Source: Gemmatimonadota bacterium
GTDB taxonomy: Bacteria; Gemmatimonadota; Gemmatimonadetes; Longimicrobiales; Gaopeijiaceae
NCBI GenBank assembly: GCA_022822325.1
Contig: JAJEBW010000018.1
Span: forward strand, 1-64,000
DNA length: 64,000 bases
Direction: 5' to 3'
Shown here: piece by piece, positions 50,382-61,864 of the stretch
Numbering within the stretch: position 1 is the stretch's first letter
How the letters are laid out: each line of letters starts with the position of its first letter
Notes under the pieces: generated by a model
Told to the model about the DNA's origin: nothing
Databases searched by the model: none
The model's input: only the letters and a program-made list of their open reading frames with translations
Made by a program: the position numbers and the translations under genes

Positions 50382-51566
50382 ATGCAATCCCTGGATCAAC
50401 CCCTCTTCGATTTCAACCTGGACCAGATCGTCGAGGTCTGGTCGGCCGCGATGGCCTACATTGCGCCGCGCCTGCTGCCCACGGCCTTCGTCGTCGTGGT
50501 CGCGGGTCTCGTCTATTTCGTCGGCAACTGGATTCTGCGCCGCGTCGAGAGGCGCCTGGCGAGTCGAACCACCACCGAACTGGACGACGAACTCGTCCGC
50601 GCAATCCGCCATGTCTTCCGCATGACGGTCGTGGCCTGGGGCGTGTGGCGAATTCTGGGACAGTGGGTTCCGGTGCTCGGCGGCGAGTCGGCCGAGGGCG
50701 ACTGGGTCGCCTGGGAGACGCAGCCGCGCGAATGGGTGTGGGGAATCTGGACCGGGTACGTCTTCTTCCCCATCAGCCGCTTCGTGGGCCAGTTGATGCG
50801 AACCTTCGAGTCGCAGGTGATGGCGCGGAACGACACCGTCCTGGACGAAACCGCCTTGCCGATGATCAACCGCTTCGTGCGCTTCTCGGTGATCGCCGTC
50901 GGAATGCTGCTCGCCATGTCGCATCTGGGGCTGGACATCGGGCCGCTGCTGGCCGGCGCCGGGGTCGTCGGGCTTGCTCTGTCGCTCGCCGCCAAGGACA
51001 CCCTGTCGAACCTGATCGCGGGGGTGCTGCTGATCATGGACCGCCCCTTCCAGGTGGGCGACCGGATCGAGCTCTGGAGCGCGCCGCGCGAAACGGGCAC
51101 CTGGGGCGACGTGATCGAAATCGGCCTGCGCGCCACCAAGATCCGCAATCCCGACAACCTGGTCGTGGTCGTGCCCAACAACGAAATCATGCAGCGCGAC
51201 ATCATCAACTACACGATGTCCGGCGACGACATCCGGCTGCGCATTCCCTTCTCGGTCGCCTACGAATCGGACATCGACCGCGCGAAGGCGCTGCTCAAGG
51301 AGACGGCGCGGCAGGTGGAGGGGGTGAAGCTCGACCCGGAACCGATCGTGATCGTGCGCGGTTTCGGCCCGTCGGAGGTGAACCTGCAACTGCGCGTGTG
51401 GATCCTGCGGGCGCGGGAGAGACGGCGGATCGCGGACGAGATCACCGGGCGGGCGGTGGCGGCGTTCACGGAGGCCGGACTGGAGATTCCGTATCCGAGG
51501 CGGGAACTGTACATCAAGGGCGGGGGGGTCGGGGGATTGCTGCCGCCGGGGAGCAACCAGCCGTGA
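50382..51566 (+). CDS. MscS-family mechanosensitive channel
   Basis: 394 aa. N-terminal TM helices (about 25-45 and 60-85 region, with others near 115-165) lead to the pore helix LLAGAGVVGLALSLAAKDTLSNLIAG and the beta domain starting IMDRPFQVGDRIEL. A soluble C-terminal alpha/beta part follows (IPYPRRELYIKG). It releases small solutes on hypo-osmotic shock. The ATG at 50382 is chosen as the only reasonable start, although the upstream leader lacks a Shine-Dalgarno. Its stop overlaps the GTG of the McrB gene. Confidence 0.92.
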   Translation: MQSLDQPLFDFNLDQIVEVWSAAMAYIAPRLLPTAFVVVVAGLVYFVGNWILRRVERRLASRTTTELDDELVRAIRHVFRMTVVAWGVWRILGQWVPVLGGESAEGDWVAWETQPREWVWGIWTGYVFFPISRFVGQLMRTFESQVMARNDTVLDETALPMINRFVRFSVIAVGMLLAMSHLGLDIGPLLAGAGVVGLALSLAAKDTLSNLIAGVLLIMDRPFQVGDRIELWSAPRETGTWGDVIEIGLRATKIRNPDNLVVVVPNNEIMQRDIINYTMSGDDIRLRIPFSVAYESDIDRAKALLKETARQVEGVKLDPEPIVIVRGFGPSEVNLQLRVWILRARERRRIADEITGRAVAAFTEAGLEIPYPRRELYIKGGGVGGLLPPGSNQP

Positions 51567-53833
51567 GTCGCTTGAAAAAGGCCGCGACGATCCTGAAGGC
51601 GGCCGAGACCTGGAAGAAGCGTTGCCTGCTTGGCCAGGGGTCGTTGTTTACGGAGGAGTCGCTGTGGACGCGGGAGAGGTTTGGGGAGCTGAAGCGGCTG
51701 TATGTGGACGTCCTCGACGATGACGCGCCGGCGCCGGGTTCCTTCCGCGAGAAGCTCAAGGTTCAGCTGGAAGACGGATCGCCCGATGCGAAGATGCTAT
51801 GGGCCGAGATGACATGGGTGTACCTGTTGATCGCCGGCGCCGGGGCCATTGGGCCCAATACCAAGCGCGAGCGCATCCGCGAGGTATGGGATTGGTCGGG
51901 AACGGGTTTTCCTGAGAATCACGACTTGCTGCAGGACTTGGTGCTCGGTGCGGGTGTGATCAATCCGGGGACTGCGTACCACACTCATGCCTGGAGGGAA
52001 TACCGGTTTTTCGTCGTTGCCATGCTGGACTGGTTCTCGCTGACCGTGGAGCGGCAATCGGTGCTGAACGAACCCTGGGACTTTGCGCGTTGGCTGGACG
52101 GTCGCGAATACGCCGAGAATCGCGGCTTTCGTCACGTGCTGCTGTTCCTCCTCTTCCCGGACGAGTTCGAGCCGATCACCTCAAGCCAACACAAGCGGCA
52201 GATTGTGCATGAGTTCAGGAGGTTTGTGGATCTCGACGGCGATCAGGATTCCGATCCGGTAGCCGTTGATCAAGCGCTCGTGAAAACCCGCGATTACCTG
52301 CAACGCGAGTATCGGAGGCGAGGAATCCTGGATGATGCCGGGGCGCCGGCAGAGGTTCACTTCTACGATCCGCCGGTTGTCGAGCTCTGGCAGCGGGAGA
52401 AGGCGACGGAGTGGGTGGAAAGGAGATTCGGGAATCGAGCCATCTGGAATGTGAACATGAACATGGAGGGTGGTCAGATGTGGCCAGGCGTCGTGGCCGA
52501 AGGAGTTGTATCGGTGGGTCTGGACGACATCGGCGACGCGGGGCGACCTGAGAGCGACATCAGACAGGACCTAATCAATCGGGGCTATGGCGGACAGCCT
52601 GCGCACCACACTCATTGTTTGCATCAGTTCGGCCATGAGTTGCAGGTGGGCGATATCCTGTTTGCGACGCGTGGAGATGGGTGGGTGCTCGGTTGGGGAC
52701 GGGTCGCAGGGGACTATCGATTTGCGCCGGATGCGGATCAACATAGGGTCCATACGCGACCGGTCAGTTGGCATTCGTGGGGGTCGAAGGTTACCTACCG
52801 TGACCTCGGCGGCGTGACCAGAAGGCGCCTGACCTTCGTCAAGAGACGGCCTCGTTGGGTGCGCCAGGTCACCTGGTTGTTGGACGATCCTCCAGAGCTC
52901 CTGGGTGGTGCCAAAACCGACGGCGATCCTCCCTGTCCCCCCTATACCATCACCGACGCCACCACCGACCTCTTCCTGCCCAAACCCCGCTTCGAACGCA
53001 TCCTGGCGTCGCTGAAGTCCCGCAAGAACCTTATTCTGCAGGGCCCGCCCGGCACCGGCAAGACCTTCATCGCGCGGCGACTCGCCTGGTGCCTCATCGG
53101 GTGCAAGGACGACGAGCCGATCGAGATGGTGCAATTCCATCAGTCCTACGCCTACGAGGACTTTGTGCAGGGCTGGCGTCCCAATGAGACCGGCGGCTTT
53201 GAACTCCGCGACGGCGTCTTTCACCGCTTCTGCGAGCGTGCCCGCAAACAACCCGGCACACCGCATATCTTCATTATCGACGAGATCAATCGCGGCAATC
53301 TGTCGCGCATCTTCGGCGAGCTGCTCATGCTGATCGAGGCCGACAAGCGCACCGGGGAATTCGCCGTTTCGCTCACCTACGCCCGCCCTTCGGATCATCG
53401 CTTCCACGTCCCGGACAACCTCTACATTCTGGGAATGATGAACACCGCAGACCGCTCGCTTGCTCTGGTCGACTACGCGCTTCGCCGCCGGTTCGCCTTC
53501 GAAACGCTCATGCCCGCCTTCCACCGCCAGGAATTCAGGGACTATCTGGTCGCGCACGGCGTGGCCGAATCTCTCGTCGGTCACATCGTCGCTCGCATGA
53601 CCGACCTCAACAGGAAGATTCGCGACGACAACGAGCTGGGCGCCGGTTTCGAGATCGGCCACAGCTACTTTGTCCCCGACGACAGCGATGCGGGCCCTCG
53701 CGATGGCGACTGGCACAACACGATCATCGACACGCAGATCGCGCCGCTGCTTCGCGAGTACTGGTTCGACGCGCCGACCAGGGTCGAAGGCGAGGTTGGA
53801 GCCCTCATGCGCAACGCTGACAACGAGCCATGA
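51563..53833 (+). CDS. mcrB: McrB-like AAA+ restriction ATPase/GTPase
   Basis: 756 aa. The C-terminal motor domain has Walker A GPPGTGKT (494-501), VQFHQSYAYEDFVQGWRP, Walker B IFIIDEINRGNLSRIFGEL and the sensor MNTADRSLALVDYALRRRF, all McrB hallmarks. An EVE/PUA-like recognition domain lies near 360-415 (VGDILFATRGDGWVLGWGRV). The first 330 residues form a helical region seen in other McrB-type proteins, without the E. coli DUF3578 pattern. It recognises modified DNA and powers cleavage by McrC. The GTG at 51563 overlaps the mscS stop. Base composition drops here compared with upstream genes, suggesting acquisition. Confidence 0.92.
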   Translation: MSRLKKAATILKAAETWKKRCLLGQGSLFTEESLWTRERFGELKRLYVDVLDDDAPAPGSFREKLKVQLEDGSPDAKMLWAEMTWVYLLIAGAGAIGPNTKRERIREVWDWSGTGFPENHDLLQDLVLGAGVINPGTAYHTHAWREYRFFVVAMLDWFSLTVERQSVLNEPWDFARWLDGREYAENRGFRHVLLFLLFPDEFEPITSSQHKRQIVHEFRRFVDLDGDQDSDPVAVDQALVKTRDYLQREYRRRGILDDAGAPAEVHFYDPPVVELWQREKATEWVERRFGNRAIWNVNMNMEGGQMWPGVVAEGVVSVGLDDIGDAGRPESDIRQDLINRGYGGQPAHHTHCLHQFGHELQVGDILFATRGDGWVLGWGRVAGDYRFAPDADQHRVHTRPVSWHSWGSKVTYRDLGGVTRRRLTFVKRRPRWVRQVTWLLDDPPELLGGAKTDGDPPCPPYTITDATTDLFLPKPRFERILASLKSRKNLILQGPPGTGKTFIARRLAWCLIGCKDDEPIEMVQFHQSYAYEDFVQGWRPNETGGFELRDGVFHRFCERARKQPGTPHIFIIDEINRGNLSRIFGELLMLIEADKRTGEFAVSLTYARPSDHRFHVPDNLYILGMMNTADRSLALVDYALRRRFAFETLMPAFHRQEFRDYLVAHGVAESLVGHIVARMTDLNRKIRDDNELGAGFEIGHSYFVPDDSDAGPRDGDWHNTIIDTQIAPLLREYWFDAPTRVEGEVGALMRNADNEP

Positions 53834-53858
53834 CCAGACCATCCACGAACGACAGACC

Positions 53859-54920
53859 ATGCGCACAAGTTCCCTGACCAGGATTCCCATCCTCAACGTC
53901 TATTATCTCCTGTGCTATGCCCTTGGGAGAGTTCAGGAGGAGGAAGTGGCCCGACTGCAAGCCCTGAGGGAATGCCGCAGCGTCCAGGATCTGATGGGAA
54001 AGTTGCTGGCGGGCGGCGTCAATCATCTCCTCAGGCGCGGGATCGACCGCGGTTATGTGGAACGGCGCGAGAATCTTGCGGGCATCCGGGGCAAGCTGGC
54101 GATCAGCGAAACGGCCAAACGCGCGCTCCGGTCACAGGGACGCGCGGCCTGCGATTTCGAGGAGCTCTCGGCGGACATTCCGCCGAACCGGATCCTGCGT
54201 GCGTCTTTGCGGCGTCTCCTCTTTCCACAGGTTGTTCCGGACAACGCAATCCGCTCGGAGGTTCGCGCCGCATATCGTCGGCTCGACGGCGTTTCGCACA
54301 TGCGCCTCAGACGAAGCGCCTTCACCCACATTCGGCTCGGGGGCAACCGTCGTCTATATCGATTCCTGCTGTCGGTGTGCCGCTTGCTGCACGAGAACCT
54401 GCTCGTGGACGAAGATGCCGGTCATGCAACATTCCGCGATTTCCGCCGCGACCGGGCAACGATGTGGGCGCTCTTCGAGGAGTTCGTGGCCGGGTTCTAC
54501 AAGCGCGAGGCGAAGGCATACAGGGTCGGCGCGAAGAAGCGCATCGGATGGGCAGACAGCGACGGCGCAACGGAGGCCGACAGGGCGCTCATTCCGGTCA
54601 TGGAGGCGGATCTGATTCTGGAATCGCGCGATGCCGGCCGGCGCATCATCCTGGACACGAAGTATTACCGCGAGACGTTGGGCAAACGGGGCAAGCTCCA
54701 TTCCAACAACCTCTATCAGCTTCTTGCCTACCTGCACAATCGCGAAGCAGCCGAACCGAAGGGGCCGAGGCACGACGGCATCCTGCTCTATCCCGAGGTG
54801 AACAAACCGCTGCACGCCCGCATCCGGTTGGAGGGCTTCGGCATCCAGGCTCGAACCGTCAATCTGAACCGCAACTGGCAGGAGATTCACGACGAGATGC
54901 TGGCTGTGATCGGCGACTGA
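53859..54920 (+). CDS. mcrC: McrC-like nuclease subunit
   Basis: 353 aa. The N-terminal IPILNVYYLLCYAL is typical of McrC. The PD-(D/E)XK nuclease core is visible as Asp251 (MEADLILE) and Asp266-x-Lys268 (ILDTKYY). With McrB it forms a type IV restriction complex cutting methylated or otherwise modified DNA. The ATG at 53859 is 25 bp after the McrB stop; an overlapping ATG at 53830 is out of frame. Length is typical. Confidence 0.92.
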   Translation: MRTSSLTRIPILNVYYLLCYALGRVQEEEVARLQALRECRSVQDLMGKLLAGGVNHLLRRGIDRGYVERRENLAGIRGKLAISETAKRALRSQGRAACDFEELSADIPPNRILRASLRRLLFPQVVPDNAIRSEVRAAYRRLDGVSHMRLRRSAFTHIRLGGNRRLYRFLLSVCRLLHENLLVDEDAGHATFRDFRRDRATMWALFEEFVAGFYKREAKAYRVGAKKRIGWADSDGATEADRALIPVMEADLILESRDAGRRIILDTKYYRETLGKRGKLHSNNLYQLLAYLHNREAAEPKGPRHDGILLYPEVNKPLHARIRLEGFGIQARTVNLNRNWQEIHDEMLAVIGD

Positions 54921-55190
54921 CCGCGAAGAGCGACGGGAAGGAACGGCGATCCTGCCGGGGATCCAAGCGGGACCGGGCGCCTCGACAGCACGCTGCCCCG
55001 CACGGGATCATGGCGATCATGGACCAGGCGGTGGCGCGGGAGGGCGTTTCCCGCTCCGGATTGCCGGCGCGCGCGGCGTTCAGCTAATGTGCAACGGCGT
55101 TCGCGGAAGCGGTTGCCCGGCATCCCTGACCGTCGAACCGCGGTCCCGGCGGCCCTGTCCGGCCGATTCACCGAGAGGAACCCGTCGCTC
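54921..55190. other. Intergenic region between mcrC and FG-GAP gene
   Basis: 270 bp with no supported gene. GAGAGGAA about 12 bp before 55191 may serve as the ribosome-binding site of the next gene. No terminator or repeat was recognised. Confidence 0.35.
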
Positions 55191-56543
55191 ATGACCCCCG
55201 ATTTCGACTCGCTTCTCCGCATCGGCTGGATGGCGAAAGCGATGTCCCGGCGCCCCCGGGCGACGCCGCTCGCCTTCGGGATGCGATCGGTCGCGCGCGG
55301 CATCCCGCCTCGGCTCCCGTCCGGCGCGTCCCCTCTCCCGGCGCACCTCCTGCGGTCCACGGCTTCCCTTCTACTGGTCTTCAGCGTCGTGCATTCCTCC
55401 CCGTCCGGACTGCATGCCGGTCAACAGGAGCGGACCTTTCGGCCCCTCCGGTCGCTTGGAGCCGGCAGCGAGCTGACCGCCGCGGTGAGCCTCGGCGACG
55501 TGAACGGGGACGGAGCGCTCGACGCGGTGGTGGCGAATGGCCGTCATTGGCCCGGACAGAACCGGGTCTATTTCGGCGATGGACGAGGCGCCTTCACCCT
55601 GGCGCGACCCCTGGGCGATGAACAGGCGGGCAGCTACGCGGCTTCCCTGGCCGACCTCGACGGCGACGGAGACCTGGACGTGGCGGTGGGAAACGACCGC
55701 ACGCGCAACCTTGTCTTCCTCAACGACGGCAGCGGCCGCTTTGTCCCCGGCACCACCTTCGGCACGCCCGCGCCGACGCGAAGCCTCACCCTGGCCGACC
55801 TGGACGGCGACGGCCGCACCGACGTCCTCGTCGTCAACCGCGGCCGCGGGAACTTCGTCTTTGCGGGCGACGGATCGGGCGCCTTCGGCAGCGGCGCGCC
55901 CTTCGGGACGGGCGACGACTCCACGATCGACGTCGTCGCCGCGGATCTGGATCTGGATGGGGATCCCGACCTCGTGCTCGCCAACCGCGACGGCGGCGCG
56001 AACGCCATTCACTGGAACGACTCCGGCAACTTCGAGCGCACGACCGGATTCGGAACCGGCAGCGACGAGACGCGCGGCGTGGCGGTGGGCGACCTGGACG
56101 GCGACGGTCGGCCGGATATCGTGGCGGTCAATATCGGGGAGAGGAACGCGGTGCACTTCGGGGACCGCGCGGGCGAATTCGGGCGCAGCCTGACCTTCGG
56201 GCGGGAGGACGACCGGAGCTACGCCGTGCGCCTCGCGGACCTGGACGGCGACGGGGATCCGGACATCGTCGTCGCGAATGCGGGGGCGCGAAATGCCGTG
56301 TACTCCAACCGGCGGGAGAAGGGCGTGGACGTCGGATGGGCGGGCCGGGCGGGGTCCGGGGAAGCCGCCTCAGACGCCGGCCGCCACGGCCCCGTTCTCG
56401 ACGAACTGCGTTTCGGATGCGAGGACTGCGCGACCTACGGGCTGGCCATCGGCGATCTGAACGGAGACGGATTCCCGGAGATCGTCACGGCGAATTCGGG
56501 GGCGCCGAACGGAGTGTTCGCGAATGTGGGGGCGGGGCGGTAG
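55191..56543 (+). CDS. Exported FG-GAP/VCBS repeat protein (seven Ca-binding repeats)
   Basis: 450 aa. A long basic N-terminus precedes a hydrophobic signal (STASLLLVFSVV) and LHAGQQ. The rest consists of seven repeats with calcium-loop motifs such as DVNGDGALD, DLDGDGDLD, DLDGDGRTD and DLNGDGFPE, predicting a seven-bladed beta-propeller. Such proteins are extracellular or surface-bound; the ligand is unknown. The ATG at 55191 is used, but internal ATGs up to about 55290 could give shorter signals. It sits between the McrBC and AAA15/TOPRIM defence genes but is GC-rich like the host genes and probably unrelated to them. Confidence 0.82.
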   Translation: MTPDFDSLLRIGWMAKAMSRRPRATPLAFGMRSVARGIPPRLPSGASPLPAHLLRSTASLLLVFSVVHSSPSGLHAGQQERTFRPLRSLGAGSELTAAVSLGDVNGDGALDAVVANGRHWPGQNRVYFGDGRGAFTLARPLGDEQAGSYAASLADLDGDGDLDVAVGNDRTRNLVFLNDGSGRFVPGTTFGTPAPTRSLTLADLDGDGRTDVLVVNRGRGNFVFAGDGSGAFGSGAPFGTGDDSTIDVVAADLDLDGDPDLVLANRDGGANAIHWNDSGNFERTTGFGTGSDETRGVAVGDLDGDGRPDIVAVNIGERNAVHFGDRAGEFGRSLTFGREDDRSYAVRLADLDGDGDPDIVVANAGARNAVYSNRREKGVDVGWAGRAGSGEAASDAGRHGPVLDELRFGCEDCATYGLAIGDLNGDGFPEIVTANSGAPNGVFANVGAGR

Positions 56544-56601
56544 GGGGAAGTCGGAGGGATTGGGGGACCCGGCGCTCCTTCCCGTGACTATGTCGTTATC
56601 G

Positions 56602-56629
56602 TTGCGATTCAACGAGAATGCGTTATGAT
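56602..56629 (+). promoter_or_regulatory. Promoter for a leaderless transcript
   Basis: TTGCGA (56602-56607), a 16-bp spacer, then TATGAT (56624-56629) form a good sigma-70 promoter. The ATG of the ATPase gene begins at 56636, six nucleotides after the -10, so transcription should start at or next to the start codon. No Shine-Dalgarno lies between. Confidence 0.6.
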
Positions 56630-56635
56630 CACCGC

Positions 56636-57841
56636 ATGATTCATGCATTCTCAGTATCCAACTATGGATCGATACGGGAAGAGGTGACCCTCGATCTGCG
56701 GATCCCGGGCACGGCGCCGGAACTGGCCCGCTTCAGACGGAGCGCGGCCAACCCCGATGTCCGCCTGCCGACGGTGGCTGTTCTGATGGGGCCCAACGGT
56801 TCGGGCAAGACGACGCTGTTGCGGGCGATGGTGGATCTGGGGAGGATTGCGTCGTCTCCTGCGGACACCGTCCACCTTCTTCCATTCTCTTCGAACCAAA
56901 CCCGCTGGGAGCCGACACGGTTCACACTGGAGGGCGAAGGGGATTTCCTGGCGCCGGGCGAGCGTCCCCAAAGGTACCGCTATGAAATCGAAATCCGACG
57001 GCAACGATCCGATGACGGTATGGAAGGTCCCCTCTTCGTAGGTCATGAAGCATTGGTCCACTTCCCAAAGGGACGCCGACGCAGACTATTCGAGCGGGGA
57101 ACTCCCGAAACGCCAATCTACGTCTCCCGCGATTTCGGCCTCACGGCGCGGGACGATCGGCTGAAGGCGGTCAGCCCTCGCCAATCCGCGATCGCCACTC
57201 TGGCGTTCGTCAATGTGCCCGTCGCGGGTCGCTTTGCGGGTGTCCTGCGCGGTCGGCTTGCGAACGCCAGCAATATCACCGGCAATGACACATGGGTTCC
57301 GGACACCTCCAACGTTGTCGGATGGATGGAGGCCAATCCGGATGGCAGGCAATGGGCACAGACGCAAATCCAGCGGAGCGACCTGGGCATCGTGGACATG
57401 GCGATAGGCGAGGGATTGGGCGGCAAGCAAGTGTGGTTCAGCCACAAGGGACTGGACGGTCCGATTCTCCTCGCCCTGGAATCTGCGGGGACTCGGCGTC
57501 TGGTCCACCTCCTGCCCCTCGTGAAATTCGCGCTGGACGTAACCGGCATGGCGATTCTCGACGAGATTGACGGCGCCTTGCATGTGGACATGCTAAACGA
57601 GAACCTCGACCAGTTCCGGTCGCACGACAGCAATCCTCGTGGTGCCCAACTCCTGGTGTCCTCTCATCAAGTAGGTCTGCTCGACGATCTGGAGAAGGAG
57701 GAACTCTTCATCGTCGAAAAAGACGATAGTGGGGCCACGCGGGTCTACGGAGCCCAGGACGTGCGGGGCCTGCGGCGTGACGTCCGCTTATACCCGAAGT
57801 ACCGGGCGGGCGTGCTGGGCGGGCTTCCGCGCATCGGTTGA
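56636..57841 (+). CDS. AAA15-type ATPase (RloA/OLD-like, SMC/ABC fold)
   Basis: 401 aa. N-terminal FSVSNYGSIREEVTLDL is the usual start of AAA15/OLD ATPases; Walker A GPNGSGKTT is at 52-60; a late Walker B is GMAILDEIDGALH followed by LLVSSHQVGLLDDL. It pairs with a small TOPRIM-like gene 6 bp downstream, an arrangement seen in anti-phage pairs such as RloA-RloB and PARIS (AriA-AriB). The ATPase likely senses infection and controls the partner nuclease (inference). The ATG at 56636 is preferred because a promoter places the transcript start there. Base composition is lower in GC than the housekeeping genes around it. Confidence 0.78.
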   Translation: MIHAFSVSNYGSIREEVTLDLRIPGTAPELARFRRSAANPDVRLPTVAVLMGPNGSGKTTLLRAMVDLGRIASSPADTVHLLPFSSNQTRWEPTRFTLEGEGDFLAPGERPQRYRYEIEIRRQRSDDGMEGPLFVGHEALVHFPKGRRRRLFERGTPETPIYVSRDFGLTARDDRLKAVSPRQSAIATLAFVNVPVAGRFAGVLRGRLANASNITGNDTWVPDTSNVVGWMEANPDGRQWAQTQIQRSDLGIVDMAIGEGLGGKQVWFSHKGLDGPILLALESAGTRRLVHLLPLVKFALDVTGMAILDEIDGALHVDMLNENLDQFRSHDSNPRGAQLLVSSHQVGLLDDLEKEELFIVEKDDSGATRVYGAQDVRGLRRDVRLYPKYRAGVLGGLPRIG

Positions 57842-57847
57842 GAGGCG

Positions 57848-60792
<2,945 letters not shown>

Positions 60793-60904
60793 AGCCGAGG
60801 GACGCGGCGCCTTTCCCGCCGTCGATCGCCCGCCGTTTCCGCCGCTGGCGACCCGCCAATCCTGCCGCTGGTCGTCGTCCGTTCCCGCCGGTCCGCGTTT
60901 TCCC

Positions 60905-61672
60905 CTACTGTTCCCACTCGATGTGGCCGTCCACCGCGATCACCTGGCCGGTGACCCGCCCCGCCCGCCGCGACGAAAGAAACACCGCCATCTCGGCGAT
61001 GTCTTCGGGCTCGACCTTGCAGCGCATCGAGATGAATTGCAGGAAATCGGCCTCCACGTCGGCCGCCGGCCGTCCCTCCTGCTCGGCGATCCGCCGCACG
61101 ATTCCCCGCATCCGCTCGTTGTTCACCATCCCCGGCCGGATCGCGTTCACCCGCACATTCCACGGTCCCAGTTCGCGCGCGGCGGTCTTCGTCAATCCCT
61201 CCAGTCCCCACTTCGACGCATTGTAGACGGAGCGGTTGAGCGGCAGGGTGCGCACGCTTCCCGTCGAAATGTTCACGATCGACCCCTCGCGCCTGGACTT
61301 CATCCCGGGCACCGCCTGCTTCATCCAGAGGAAGGGGCCGTGGAGATTGACCCGCATCGCGCGGTCCCATTCGTCCTCCGGCATCTCCTCGAGCGGCGCC
61401 CGCGGTCCGGGGATGGCCGCGTCGTTCACAAGAACGTCCACCCGTCCCATCGACGCCACCGCATCCTGCATTCCCCGCGCCACATCGTCCGCCCGCGCCA
61501 CGTCGCCCACCGTGCCGGAAAGGGACGGATTCTCGGCCAGGGTGCGCGCCACCGCCCCGGCATCGATGTCGAAGATGTGTACCGGGCAGCCGCGGACGGC
61601 GAAGCGCTCGGCGATGACGCGCCCGATTCCGCTGGCGCCTCCGGTCACGACGACGGTGCGGGGCCGGGTCAT
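60905..61672 (-). CDS. Short-chain dehydrogenase/reductase
   Basis: 255 aa classical SDR. Cofactor motif TGGASGIGR (about 10-18), Asp in IFDID suggesting NAD preference, catalytic Ser in NISTGSV and YNASK. The usual NNAG is VNDAA, a conservative departure in the structural Asn motif. It oxidises or reduces a secondary alcohol/ketone; the substrate is unknown. The ATG at 61672 starts MTRPRTVVVTGG; the much longer open frame upstream is antisense to the TRAP gene. Divergent from the Tat-exported solute-binding gene, which may share its substrate pathway. Confidence 0.9.
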   Translation of the reverse strand: MTRPRTVVVTGGASGIGRVIAERFAVRGCPVHIFDIDAGAVARTLAENPSLSGTVGDVARADDVARGMQDAVASMGRVDVLVNDAAIPGPRAPLEEMPEDEWDRAMRVNLHGPFLWMKQAVPGMKSRREGSIVNISTGSVRTLPLNRSVYNASKWGLEGLTKTAARELGPWNVRVNAIRPGMVNNERMRGIVRRIAEQEGRPAADVEADFLQFISMRCKVEPEDIAEMAVFLSSRRAGRVTGQVIAVDGHIEWEQ

Positions 61673-61864
61673 TCGGGGATCTCCGGTTGAAGCTGCGGGT
61701 CGGGTGGGCGATCTCTGCACATTAGCCGGTTCCCCGGTCATGGTGCTACCTTGTGGACCGACAATCCTGTCCGGCCGACCCAATCCGGGCGAACGATCGC
61801 GTCCGGAGCGAACGGAGCGAACGCCGGACCCCGCACCGAAACCCTGCGCTGGGGAACGAACCCG

